NCBI GenBank assembly: GCA_030248225.1
Contig: JASANE010018345.1
Location: forward strand, 26,597 to 90,596
Direction of reading: 5' to 3'
Length of the DNA stretch: 64,000 nucleotides
Source of the DNA: Trileptium ribeirensis
Taxonomy: Eukaryota > Nematoda > Enoplea > Enoplida > Thoracostomopsidae
The notes below the pieces were generated by a model that saw only the letters and a program-made list of their open reading frames with translations, searched no databases and had not been told where the DNA came from. Positions 20,212 to 31,258 of this stretch are shown here, piece after piece. The position numbers and the translations under genes were made by a program. Within the stretch, counting starts at the first letter, position 1. Every line of letters starts with the position of its first letter.

Positions 20212-23006
20212 GCTTGCCCAGTGGCACCTCTCAGTCCGTCTTGTGCGTTTTGCTCAATGCTAGAAGTTTGGCAAACAAAATCTTGGAATTTAACGCAAAC
20301 GTAATTAATAGGTCAAATTATAGTGTTATTATAGTTACCGAAACCTGGTTTCCAGAAAATTTTAATCCAGCTATAATCGATGCAAACAGATTTAATATTT
20401 TTATGGCATCCCGAAGTAGCAGAGGTGGAGGTGTGGCCTGTTTTCTCCATAAAGCTTTTTATGCTAAAGAAATCCATTCAGAGTCACTCAATCGTTGTGA
20501 ATTTTTGGTAATAGATTCGAAATTTAGTGGCATGCCTTTGCGAATTATTTCAGTTTATCGCCCACCCTCATGTTCTTATGCACATACAGAAGAATTGATT
20601 AGTAGAATTTCTTCTTTCATTATTCACCCTGTAATCATATTGGGCGATTTTAACGCCCCAGAAATTAATTGGTCAACCGATCATGCCCCACCTCAATCAG
20701 GTTCAGAATTAATCTTAGAATTTTCTGCTAAATGGAACTTGTCTCAGCTCGTCTTGGAACCTACTCGTGAGCAAAATATTCTCGATATTATTCTTGCTAG
20801 TGATGACGCACCAATTTCTGAGGTAAATGTCACTGAACCATTTTCTAACAGTGACCATAGCATGATCGAATTTTCCCTTAGAACATTAATGCCAAAACCT
20901 AAGACAAGAAAATTTCTAGATTTTAATGCAGCTGATTATGACTCATTAAATTCATTTATTGATTTGACGGATTGGAATCTAATTTTTGCAAATTCTCTTG
21001 ATGTCGAATATTTGTGGCAGTGTCTTATATTAATAATACGTTTAGCAACAGTTATGTATGTCCCGGTTCGTACTGTAAATTTGTACGGCAAACAAGTTAA
21101 ATGCAAATTATGTTATCGCACAATCCAACTTAAACGCAGAAAATCAGTATTGTGGCGTGCACATAAGCGCTCGCCAACTCCCTTAAGTAAGGAAAACTGG
21201 CGTGTTGTTTCACAAAATTTCCGTTCTTCCGTTAAAGATGATGTTAAGAAATATGAATCCTCCTTATCAATGAAAACAAACTCGTCTCTTTTCTGGAAGT
21301 ACGTCAATTCACGCTTTAAAAGTCCTCAAAACACAATCGTTCTGTCAAATGCCAGTGATCAGTTAGAAAATCATCCTGCCGAGGTAGCGAAAATTTTTCT
21401 TCATGCCTTTACTAAAGTCTTTGTCGTCGATGACAATAAAACTTATGATATTCCCCATGTCCCTACAACTATTTTTGAAGATAATTTTATAACTGACCAA
21501 GACATCGGCCTTGCATTTAAAAAACTCAAAAATAAGCATTCAATTGGACCTGAAGGCTACCCACTCTTCTTTCTTAAAAAAATTTCGGAATCTTTAAAGC
21601 CAATTTTGCGCATCTTATACAATGTAAGCGTAGAAACGGCAAACATTCCACTCGACTGGCGCTCTGCAATAATAACTCCCATCTATAAAGGACGTTGCTG
21701 TAAAACGGATCCCCTCTCTTATCGCCCGATAAGCGTGATTAGTCCATTTATCCAACCTCTTGAGCATATAATAAAATCGAAATTATTGGACCATTTTAGG
21801 TTAAACAGCATAATAAGTAAAGCTCAGCATGGTGCATTAACCCATAAGTCGACGGTGACTCAACTAATAGAATGTTTCGATACTTGGACTTCTATACTTG
21901 ATAGCAATCCTAAGGTCAGCCTAGTCATTGTTTACTTAGACATAGCTAAGGCTTTTGACACGATTAGTCATAGAAGACTTCTTATTAAATTAAAAGCTTA
22001 CGGTGTAAGCGAAAAGCTTTTGTTTTGGCTTCAAGCCTACCTCAATAGGCGTCAAGCTGTCAAAGTTCAAGACCATCATTCGGAATTTTCAGCAGTTACG
22101 AGTGGCATACCACAGGGTTCAGTTCTCGGTCCATTATTATTTCTAATATACATTAATGACCTTGTTAATGTCGTTCGTACTGCTGAAATTAAGATTTTTG
22201 TAGATGATACCAAAATTTTTATGAAAATTCAAAACCCAATGGATATTCAAAATATGCAGGCTGATATAACCGCTGTTGAAAGATGGGGAATTGAAAATCA
22301 GCTTAATTTTTCTGTTTCTAAATCTGCAGTCTTTATAGCTGGCCGTTATCAAGGTAACATCAATCTTCAAATGGGAGGAACTTTCATTAAACATAAAGAC
22401 GAAATTTTAGATCTAGGCGTCTGGGTTTCAAACAATTTGAAGCCCACTAAACATATAGACCAGATTTGCCTTAAAGCTTTCAAAATATGCGGACATATAT
22501 TACGAACTTTTCATACCAATGACATCAAAGTAATCTCAAACTTGTACAAATCATATGTTCGACCAGTTTTAGAGTATGCTTCTCCTGTTTGGAGCCCCTT
22601 TCAAATTTCACATATAGATAAAATCGAACGTGTCCAGAAATATTTTACACGAAATCTACCGGGAATGCGAAACTTAAACTATAAAAATAGGCTGTCTAGT
22701 TTAAATCTATTCTCTCTGGAACACCGTCGTTTATTAAATGACCTTAAGCTGGCACACCAAATCATTAATGGACATATTGTTCTTGATTTTGATCAGTTTT
22801 TTAGCCGAGCTCAGCGACCAGGACGAAATTTGTTAGCTGTACCTCTTTTCCGAACACACTTGAGAAAGCACTTTTTTGCTAGAAGAGTTGTTATAGTATA
22901 TAATAGCCTACCTGATGCCGTGATTAGTCTGCCATTAGGAAAATTTAGTAAAGAAATTGAAGCTATTGACTTATCAAAATTCTTGAACGGGACCTATGTT
23001 AAATAA
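20208..23006 (+). CDS. LINE ORF2 protein: APE endonuclease and reverse transcriptase
   Basis: About 930 residues. The APE-type endonuclease (about residues 10-225) shows VTETWF, RGGGVA, GDFNAPEINW and NSDHSMIEF, so the catalytic Glu, Asp/Asn and His are present. The RT (about 430-720) shows YRPISVISP, DIAKAFDTISH, GIPQGSVLGPLLFLIYINDL and the catalytic FVDDTK. The C-terminal part resembles CR1-group proteins. It is in the -1 frame relative to ORF1 and overlaps it by four bases (GTGA). The only start at the overlap is GTG; the first in-frame ATG is about residue 110, inside the endonuclease. Expression probably uses reinitiation or frameshifting. Confidence 0.9.
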   Translation: MSLPSGTSQSVLCVLLNARSLANKILEFNANVINRSNYSVIIVTETWFPENFNPAIIDANRFNIFMASRSSRGGGVACFLHKAFYAKEIHSESLNRCEFLVIDSKFSGMPLRIISVYRPPSCSYAHTEELISRISSFIIHPVIILGDFNAPEINWSTDHAPPQSGSELILEFSAKWNLSQLVLEPTREQNILDIILASDDAPISEVNVTEPFSNSDHSMIEFSLRTLMPKPKTRKFLDFNAADYDSLNSFIDLTDWNLIFANSLDVEYLWQCLILIIRLATVMYVPVRTVNLYGKQVKCKLCYRTIQLKRRKSVLWRAHKRSPTPLSKENWRVVSQNFRSSVKDDVKKYESSLSMKTNSSLFWKYVNSRFKSPQNTIVLSNASDQLENHPAEVAKIFLHAFTKVFVVDDNKTYDIPHVPTTIFEDNFITDQDIGLAFKKLKNKHSIGPEGYPLFFLKKISESLKPILRILYNVSVETANIPLDWRSAIITPIYKGRCCKTDPLSYRPISVISPFIQPLEHIIKSKLLDHFRLNSIISKAQHGALTHKSTVTQLIECFDTWTSILDSNPKVSLVIVYLDIAKAFDTISHRRLLIKLKAYGVSEKLLFWLQAYLNRRQAVKVQDHHSEFSAVTSGIPQGSVLGPLLFLIYINDLVNVVRTAEIKIFVDDTKIFMKIQNPMDIQNMQADITAVERWGIENQLNFSVSKSAVFIAGRYQGNINLQMGGTFIKHKDEILDLGVWVSNNLKPTKHIDQICLKAFKICGHILRTFHTNDIKVISNLYKSYVRPVLEYASPVWSPFQISHIDKIERVQKYFTRNLPGMRNLNYKNRLSSLNLFSLEHRRLLNDLKLAHQIINGHIVLDFDQFFSRAQRPGRNLLAVPLFRTHLRKHFFARRVVIVYNSLPDAVISLPLGKFSKEIEAIDLSKFLNGTYVK

Positions 23007-23268
23007 TGTCGCACCTGTACAATATCCAGAATAATCACCCGCAGATTGTAAAAAGGCCATTTGGCTTCCTTCTGCGTTTCTCTCAGCAAACTTATGAATT
23101 TTTCTTTTTTCTATTTCTAGCAACGAAAAAGATTTACTGTGAGTTTCGTTATTGCTTTGTTATTTTATATCTGAAGAATGATACTAACGTTTGTTAATGA
23201 TGATGATAATTTCACTGCGAAATCATAAATATATTTGCTTTGAGAAAAAAATAAATCAAATCAAATCA
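23007..23268 (+). other. LINE 3' UTR and ATCAA-type tail
   Basis: Short 3' untranslated region with an AATAAA near 23249, ending in tandem AAATC/ATCAA units at about 23246-23266. Confidence 0.7.
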
Positions 23269-23291
23269 ATGTAGATGCTCATATAAACAAG

Positions 23292-24420
23292 TAATCCCAC
23301 CATGGTCGGCAAAATTTATAGAAACCAAAATACCGGAAGGAGTAAACGAAGGCGATAAGATAATAGTAGAGCCTTTAATGAAAAGCAGCAATGGTCTATC
23401 AACACCAAACAGCGTTATCAAGGTGGAAAAAGGCAAAATAATGGTACCGGTATGCAGCCTAAATACGGTAGAAATTGAGATAATCAAGACCAACCACTAG
23501 TACGCAAAGTGGATGAGACATTTATATATAAAAACAGTGGTCGACGAGGAAAAAGCTCAAAGAGCAATCGATCGATTCGAAAAGAAACGAAGTCGAATGG
23601 AAGAAATAAAGTGGACTAAAATTGGAAAAAGAGGAAACCCGATAATCAAATCTTGGGCTGACGATATCCAAATAAAGAATCCACAAACAATATTGATGGT
23701 GGATACAGAAGTACAGGAACGAAAAATGGAGCAACGAGGATGTAATATCGAACAATTCCAAGAACAAATAATACGCCAAACCAAACTCATGAACAATATT
23801 GAACTTCCAGCCGAAATCAATCTGGAAAAATCAGTTACCGATAAAGAAGGAAAGGCATATTTAGCAACTGTATTGCACAATTACCAAGACGTCTTCTCGA
23901 AATCAGATTACGATATCGGTATTAACACACATGTGGAACATTATATTCAAACAACAGTTGAAATCCGGTACAGAAACCATTACGACGATTACCGAAACCA
24001 AGCGAGCAAGCATGTACAAGAAATGCTCGACCAAGGAGTGATGAGAAGATCATATAACCCTTGGGCTTCACCAATCGTCCTAACCAACATGAAGGACGGA
24101 TCAAAAAGATTCTGTGCAGGATTACAAAATGCTAAATTCGATCACAAAACGAGATAGTTTTCCGTTCCCAAGAATTGACGAAATGCTGGATGCATTACGC
24201 GGAGCAAAATACTTCTCAACCTTAGACTTAAAGTCAGGATATTGGCAAGTACCAATGAACGAACAAGATAAAGAAAAGACAGCGTTCATATGGCATGAAG
24301 GATTGTTCGAATGCAACGTTATGCCTTTTGGATTAACGAACGCACCTGCAACATATCAAAGAATGATGCAGCTGGCATTGGCGGGTCCTGGTGGAATCGT
24401 GTCTATGTTACTTAGATGAT
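23292..24420 (+). pseudogene. Ty3/gypsy pol: linker and reverse transcriptase N-terminal half
   Basis: A frame beginning VIPPWSAKF runs to an in-frame TAG (23498-23500), then on from 23513 to a frameshift near 24110. It contains VEHYIQTT, MLDQGVMRRS, NPWASPIVL and KDGSKRFC. After the shift (24114-24419) come KRDSFPFPRIDEMLDAL, STLDLKSGYWQVPM and the palm motif VMPFGLTNAPATYQRMM. A further shift follows before the catalytic motif. Order and spacing match Ty3/gypsy RT. Confidence 0.85.
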
Positions 24421-25278
24421 ATAATCTTTTCGACATCGTTCTGGGATCATTTGTAGATATCAGTCAAATAATACAACGATTTCGAGAAGCGAATCTCAAG
24501 GCAAAAGGGTCGAAATACGAATTCTTAAAAGAAGAAATTCCATTTCTCGGATATATCGTATCAATTAAAGGAATATCAACAGACCCTGGAAAGATCGAGA
24601 AAATACAAAATTTCTCAAAACCGAAAACAGTAACACAGCTCACAAGTTTCCGTGGTCTAACCGGGTATTATTAACAATTTGTATCCGATTATGGAGCTAT
24701 AGCACCACCATTATACATCACCAACAGGCGAACAAGAATGGTGAAATTCAGCCAATTATGGACGGAGGAAACCCAACAAGCGTTAGATACCTTAAAAATA
24801 AAGATGACAACACTTCCAATATTGGGATATCCAAAACCATACAAACCGTTCATCCTATAGACGGATGCAAGCAAACATGGTATTGGATATATATCAGCTC
24901 AAGAACATGAAACAGGAAACGAGCATGTGATTCACTATGGTAGCAATAAATACCGTGACGAAGAAACTCGATACTCAATAACAGAACAAAGAATGCTTGG
25001 CAGTAATTCGAGCAGTTCCACATTTCCGGTCGTATTTATTGGGATACCATACAACGGTCATCACGGACCACGCACCATTAGTCCAAATTCTCACCAAGAA
25101 ACGACCGTTAGAACAGATGACTATACGATTACCACGAATGACCAACAAGATTCTTGAGTATGGATATAGAATAGCATACAAACCAGGGCGATATCACCAA
25201 AATGCGGATTATATGTCGAGACTACCAGTAGTTCCTGGAACCGAAAACCTAGAAATAGAGGAAGAAGAATCGATATAA
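24405..25278 (+). pseudogene. Ty3/gypsy pol: YLDD motif, connection and RNase H
   Basis: CYLDDIIFS (24408-24435, shifted frame) is the RT active site. Then a connection domain, and TDASKHGIGY after an in-frame TAG near 24858, mark the RNase H start. Its second half is in another frame (24997-25278): AVPHFRSYLLG, TDHAPLVQIL and AYKPGRYHQNADYMSRLP, the classic gypsy RNase H end. Confidence 0.8.
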
Positions 25279-25942
25279 GCCGCTAATGACCAAAAGAACT
25301 AGCGGAGACCAACAAAAGCGATTCAAATAAGAACGATACAAGCTGGAAGAAAGAAACAAAAAGAACAGGAACTAAAGAAAACCAAAAGAAATGAAATCCA
25401 AGAGTCAAAAAATACCCAATAGCGGCAATAGACCAACAAGAATCCGATTCCAAAGAACATTAATATTCAAAACGGAAATACAATTACAACCAACTCAAGT
25501 AGAAAATAGCAAATCGACCGAAACAAAACGAGACAAAGAAGTAGTAATCGGAGATGGAAAGAAAAATAGCCAAAAGACGGGACGAACAAAGGATGACCCT
25601 AGGAAAGGACCAATGAGGAAAGAAAGCGAACAACTACAGAAAGAAGAAACCCAATTAACCAAAAATACAATAACATTTAGTGATAGCGAGGAAGAGCAAG
25701 CAGCTGAAATAACGAACGAAACATCAGAAGAAGAAAATAGCGTAGTCGAACTTTTCAACGAGGAAAACAAACCGAACAACCGTTACTACAAAGACGAAAC
25801 AACCAAGAAAAAGAGTTCAAGTGGAACCATTAATGGAAAACGAACAAAGAATGGCCCAAACTGAGCAACAAGGAAGAACGGAATCGGATCAACCAGACGA
25901 ACCTGAAATAACCGAAGCCGAAAGTACTCGCAATATTTCCGA
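25279..25942 (+). pseudogene. Charged spacer between RNase H and integrase
   Basis: An open frame at 25391-25864 codes 157 residues rich in Lys, Glu, Thr and Ser with an acidic patch (FSDSEEEQAAE). No domain recognised. Its place between RNase H and integrase is unusual, as gypsy elements normally have a short tether there. Confidence 0.5.
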
Positions 25943-27224
25943 TTGGAACCACCGTGGACACCAGATGAATTAGTACGCGCACAAAATGAAGACCCATGTA
26001 TTCATTCATTTAAATATTACATCGAAAACAATGAATTCTTAGATACAACTCCTGAATTCGAAAAGAAATCGATCGTAACACATGGATACCAACTTATTAT
26101 ATTCGGCGATATCATATCGATTACGAAGGAAACATCGATCACAACGAACCAAGCCATGGGAATTTTAAATTATAGTAACTCCTGACTTCCGACGACCATT
26201 GCTCGAAATGTACCATATATCGAAATATGGAGCACACTTAGGATCCGAAAGGAAGTATGATTGAAAACAAGAAAATTTTTCTGGCAAGTATGGCTATTGA
26301 TCTACGACAATATATTGAAGAATGTATTCCGTGTGCTGGATTTCGACAGGGTCTAAAAAAAGAAATCCGCTACAACCGATCAAAGCACTAGCACCTTTCC
26401 ATATGCTAGGCATCGATGTTATCGTTCCTCTACCACCAACTCAATCTGGTAACAAATATATCATCTGTTCCATGGGTTACATCACGAAATAGACTGAAGC
26501 ATTCGCAGTACCAGACCAAACGGCAAGCACAATCACGAAACTCTTTATCGAAAGAATCGTATGCCCACATGGAGTTCCACGAGTAGTATTAACTGATCAA
26601 GGACCTTGTTTTACTGCTGAGAACTTTACAAAAGAATTGACATTAATTGGAACCAAGAAAGTGTATTCGGCACCATATCGTCACCAAGCTAATGGATTAG
26701 TCGAAAGATGGAATAAAACGCTCTAAGCGATGCTTAAACCTACAACAGAATTGACCCCCGACAGATGGGACGAATTCTTGGAACCGCTACGTTTTGTGTA
26801 TAGAATTGCGGTTCACGCTCCAACTGGACGAGCCCCATTTTTCTTACTACGTGGTCGAGATCCAGATTTACCCAGAGAAAACCCAATCCACGGATATCTT
26901 ACAGCAACTACAGACGAGGGATATGCATCGCAATTAATCGAAAAATTAACAATAGCACGGGAACGGGTAAGAAAAAACTATTCTTATCACAAAACTAGTA
27001 TAAACAGTATATACTTCGACCGGAGAGCACAGAAAATAATATTCAACAACGGCGACTTAGTCCTAATGAAAAATCCAAACAAATCTTCAATGGGCACATA
27101 TAGTAGCGTTTATCACCAAGAATTCTATAAACTTTTTCGAATAATCGAAGTCAAAATCCCGAATATTTTACTAGTGAAAGTTGGCAGTGCAACCCAACGA
27201 GCAAAATGGTATAATTGCACCTAA
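25943..27224 (+). pseudogene. Ty3/gypsy integrase, broken by stops and shifts
   Basis: Starts PPWTPDELVRAQNEDP. HHCC remnants are at 26205-26345 (MYHISKYGAHLG, then CIPCAGF). The catalytic core has LGIDVIVPLP (first D), VVLTDQGPCF (second D) and NGLVERWNKTL (E), with in-frame stops TAG (26491) and TAA (26725). The open 3' part 26730-27224 has HAPTGRAPFFLLRGRDP and a GDLVLMKNP segment of the C-terminal domain. Confidence 0.82.
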
Positions 27225-27317
27225 TTTAAACATTTTGAGGGAGATCTAGAAGATTATGTGGGATATGAAGCCAAATTAAACGTGTTCAAAAAGAATCACG
27301 TCAACACTTAGCCCCTG

Positions 27318-27495
27318 AGGACTATTGTTGTGGTAAATGTAAGACTCTTGGAAAGAGGACAACTCAACGGATTAGTTGTTAAATGGGCCTAATGTGATAG
27401 ATGTTTCTTATGGTTCCACCAAGCCTGCGTAGGACTACAGTATAACCCTCAGGAAGCCCTATGGTATTGCGCTCCTTGCATAAAAATTTATTCGA
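27318..27495 (+). pseudogene. C-terminal PHD finger of the gypsy pol
   Basis: Shifted frames give CGKCKTLG, then CDRCFLWFHQACVGL, then LWYCAPCIK. This is the Cys4-His-Cys3 pattern of a PHD finger, including the Trp two residues before the sixth Cys pair partner. One frameshift and one stop (TAA before CDRC) break it. It follows the integrase by about 100 bp and probably belonged to the same polyprotein. PHD fingers bind histone H3 tails, so it may have served as a targeting module. Confidence 0.7.
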
Positions 27496-28320
27496 CCCAG
27501 GAACACATTTTACAAGGAATAAAACATGATCATACCTATGCAAGCAGAACTGAATAAAACAATGACTAATAATAATTACAATAGAATTTCTGAATAACTC
27601 TAAACGCAAAAACTAAAAAGTGCTTGTCGTGACAACTAGAAAATAAATTTAAAAACTAAAAGAACCAATAAATTGTATAAGGATTATAAAATAAATTATA
27701 TAAAGATTGTAAAATATTACGAAGTAAAATGCAAAGTAAAAAACCGGAACAAAGGATAATCGATTCGAAATAAACAACAAATTAGATCAATGACAACCGA
27801 TGCGTAAGGAAACCAATACAAAATATATCGAAGTAACACCGATATCCAAATAAAACGATAACGATTCACAAAGGAAAAGGTAACCAAAAAAGACCCCAAC
27901 GACGACGCCGATAATGCCGAAACTAAACCGGTAAACACAAGCCAGTAACCAACGACCTACCAGATGATACCGACGACAAAATCAAACAACGCCGGTAATG
28001 ACAAACCGGTAAATCAACGAGGAAACCAACAACAATACTGGTAAATCAACGACAAAACCAACGACGTAGTAATCGAAAATCGGTAGCAGACGAAACCGGT
28101 AATTGCAAAAATGGTATATCGGCGAAATTGAAATCCGAAAATGGCCACCGAAGACCGAAATACGGAAATAATAACCGTAACGTCAACAAAAGAAGAATAA
28201 TTTAAAAATGAAAGAAAGTTATAAAACCGGAATAAACCGGTAACAAAAAGAAATAAAAATAATTTTTTGATTACAATTGTATGCATATATGTGTCCAATC
28301 TTTATTAATTTCAGTAAATT
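27496..28320 (+). other. A-rich non-coding region after the gypsy pol
   Basis: A-rich with many ACCGGTAA and CCAACGAC repeats at 27890-28130. No ORF or LTR end could be supported. Confidence 0.45.
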
Positions 28321-30410
28321 ATTTTGGGAGGGGGTCCCACACCCGAAGAACTCCCCTTGGCAGAAAGAAGAAAGAAAAGTAGATGTAAATTAGGGCTGGA
28401 TAACGAGAGAAGAAAGTCCAAAAGGGAGATAGGAACCGGTAAATGAAAGAAAATAAAACGGAAAAGCGTCAGTGTAAGACGCAATGTCAAAAGACGGGGT
28501 GAATGGTACGAAAGAAATAAAAAGGGTATGGGCACAAAACCGGGAAATAAAACAAATATGGTAGTGGGCTCAAGTTAAGGGCCTCGACCCGTGGTGTGAA
28601 TGGGTTCAAAACTCAAAACTTCTCCCGTTAGCCTCTTGAGGACACTGATATATTTCGTTTTGAGAGCATCAGTGCAAGATGCTCAACCAACAACCGGGGA
28701 TGTAAGGGGTCTACTAGGCTACCAGGAGGGTTTCCAGTCCAAACCCGCCCCAAAACCCCAGAATTTATTAAAAACCACGGGTTGGTCACCAAATCCCTTA
28801 TTATATCCCTTCCACCCCTGGGATTTTCTTTCTCGTTTCCTTGTTTTCTTTCTTTTCGTGCTAATTTGCATAATTAGCACTGTTATTAGTACTGTTAAAT
28901 TTTGTTTATTAGCTAACATATGTAAGTTTCGGTTCTCTTTTCCTAGTTTAGTTTGAGCTTAGGTCGCGTCAGGTGACGTCCAGGTCTAGTTCGGCCGGTT
29001 CTAACAATAGTTTAGAAACTAGTTCAAGCTTTTGCAGTTTCTTTTAATAATTGTATACGACTCGAGAGGTATGTCGAATGTTCGCAATAGCCGCCACGAA
29101 TGATACTATTGATCTTAATTGTTATTTTTAACTAATAGGGTCACCTAGCTAGCATTCTACACGATTTTTGGAATGTAAGCGCCTGGCTTTGTGGTTTATG
29201 AAAAGTTTACGTCTTTCTTGACATTTGTAGTGGCGTAACGAATTTGGGTTATGGTTCTTGAGCCTTAGCGAACGGATGTGCGACACCGCTTTACTGTTGG
29301 ACAAGTTTTACGATTGAATTGCTCAACTAATTCGTGAATTGCCTTGCTGAAAACCCAACGTGAGTAAAATCAAAGCTACACAAAAAGCAGGTACTCATCA
29401 TTACAATATTTTACATTATTCTATTATTATTCTCTAATAAAACTCGAGAGAGCACGCGCGTAACAGTAAAAATAACGGGCCTCCTTAGAGTTCAAAGTGC
29501 AGACCATCCAGTTGAGAAATACCTCGTGAAGTAAGCTGGAAGGGAAGTACTTAAGTACACCTACGGTGAGTTCGGGACGCGGGTAACCAGACCAAGTAAT
29601 TCATTGGGAACCAGAGCGTAGCTGCCATTACTCAATAGTTATAGATCTGACCTGGGTAGCCGTCCGGAAGCGGGAACATTAAAATAACGGCACGTAATTA
29701 GTGTAAATCTAAGATCATAGGCTTCGTACAAACCAACAAGGGAAATTAATAGTGCATCAGGATCCTTCAGTAAGCCGTCCGGATACTGATGGCTCTAAGG
29801 AAACTATTAGTCTAAATCTAAGGCCGACGTTAAGGTTCTTAGGCGTACGGGTCTAACCGTCCGGAAGACTAAGTACGTGTGAGCTTATCGGCCTTCTCCG
29901 CGGCACGTTTCTTACCAAAACGTAACCGACATCTCCAATGGTGGCCAAAGGGAAAGGGGTGAAAACAGAGCGAAGTCGGACATTATCCCAAAATATAAGT
30001 AAAATCAAGATTAAGAGGAAAGGAGCCACCAAAGGGGATGGACCGGTCTTCCAGCGATCGGAGATACCCCTTGTCACGGAAGAAAGTTGCGCGAGTTCCC
30101 AATGGTAGACATGTCATTGTCCTGGGCAGGGATATCAAGGTTATATCTGGGGCATAAAACAGTTTACAAGGTAAATTGAATTGGCCGTGTATAGTAAGGC
30201 CAATACCTAGTTGACGTAGACTAATTAACAGCTGCGGTTGTTTTCCTATGTGACTTAAACCATTGGTGGAATGCAAGTTGCAGATAATCCAGGAAAGAGT
30301 AAGTTTACGTGAAACCAACGTTGGAAATTTAGCTTGGTTTGATTTTGTGCACTCGGCACCTTTCAGCCAGAGCGAGCTTGAGATAGTTGATTTATTACCA
30401 AGTGAAATTG

Positions 30411-31258
30411 AATTAGCGAGATCGAGTATCCATGCTACTAAAGATCATATCCTGGCGAGTCCAAAAGACGAGCCTTGGGTAATGAATTTTAACATTGAAA
30501 AAACCTAAAAGTGGGTCTAATTGAATTTAGAATTAAACTCAAGAAATTTGATCAGCGTTGGCGAATTCGTGTAATCCTGGCCTCAACGCTTAATTTTATA
30601 TACCTTGGCGAGTTCGCATAACGAGCCATGATATGAGGTTGAATTGAAAATAGTTCTAGAAAAAGTAGATTTTGATTATAAATTGGAACTTTGAGTAAAA
30701 CATGAATTTTTAAACAAAAATATAGGGCTGTGAGGAGTAAAGTTTTATATGAAATTTATTAATCTGTAAAGATAAATGAGCGTTATTGTTGTGCAAATGT
30801 TAACCAGAAAAGGAGAAAATAACCTTAAACCACAGCGAGCTCGAGTAGCGAGTCTGTAGTATTTTGATAATTTATTGTAAGATTTTGTATGAAATTTTGA
30901 GAGTGTTTTAGTGCCCGTGTAGGCTGACACAGAATTTATCTTAGAAATTTTTAGTAAGTTTTGCTCAAAAATATTTAACAAATTCAATACTGCCACGGTG
31001 CGCCCGAGTAGACCCGTGAGCAGCTAAATTTAGATTGGCATCGGGTAATGCAAGTGAATGAAAAGATTAATTTCAACATCAAAATATTTAGTTAAAAACG
31101 TTCTTAGCACCAGGGTGTTCGAGTAACAATCAATAGCATCTGTTGACCGAAATTTTCCGAGTAAATTTTAGAAGAAAGCAACTAACTAATATTGGTTTTA
31201 CATTTAGTTTTTATTAACAGTTTGTCAACATCCAAGGGAAAGCGAGCTGCATTAGCTC
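30411..31258. repeat. Family of GA-flanked pentaloop hairpins
   Basis: Consensus: stem, GA, 3-bp stem, 5-nt loop (CGAGT, CGCAT, CGTGT or CAAAA), 3-bp stem, GA, stem. Clear cases: 30415-30436, 30454-30474 (GGC-GA-GTC / GAC-GA-GCC), 30554-30590, 30607-30627 (GGC-GA-GTT / AAC-GA-GCC), 30832-30857 (ACAGC-GA-GCT / AGC-GA-G-t-CTGT). Simpler ones are at 31117-31127 and 31244-31258. Stems differ in sequence but pair in each case. Confidence 0.6.

Larger units (their letters stand above)
19390..23268 (+). mobile_element. CR1-like non-LTR retrotransposon (LINE) with two open frames
   Basis: ORF1 (19390-20211), ORF2 (20208-23006) and a 3' region that ends in a short tandem tail AAATCAAATCAAATCAA instead of poly-A. 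Such microsatellite tails are usual for CR1/L2/Jockey-group LINEs. Both frames are free of stops, so the copy is young. The 5' limit is not known. The 3' end abuts the coding region of a gypsy element, consistent with insertion into it, but the gypsy 5' half is not on the left side. Confidence 0.88.
23269..27500 (+). mobile_element. Decayed Ty3/gypsy retrotransposon, pol region, 5'-truncated
   Basis: Pieces of one pol gene in order: post-protease linker, RT, RNase H, charged spacer, integrase, PHD finger. They are broken by several frameshifts and stops. The gag and protease core are missing, the left end abutting the LINE tail. No LTR could be paired. Codon use is A-rich throughout. Confidence 0.85.

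Noticed and set aside
22143..22394. Reverse-strand frame inside LINE ORF2
   Set aside because: Antisense shadow of the RT.
29780..29805. Hammerhead-ribozyme-like CTGATGG...GGAAAC
   Set aside because: The conserved CTGATGA is not met and no stem II or III can be drawn.
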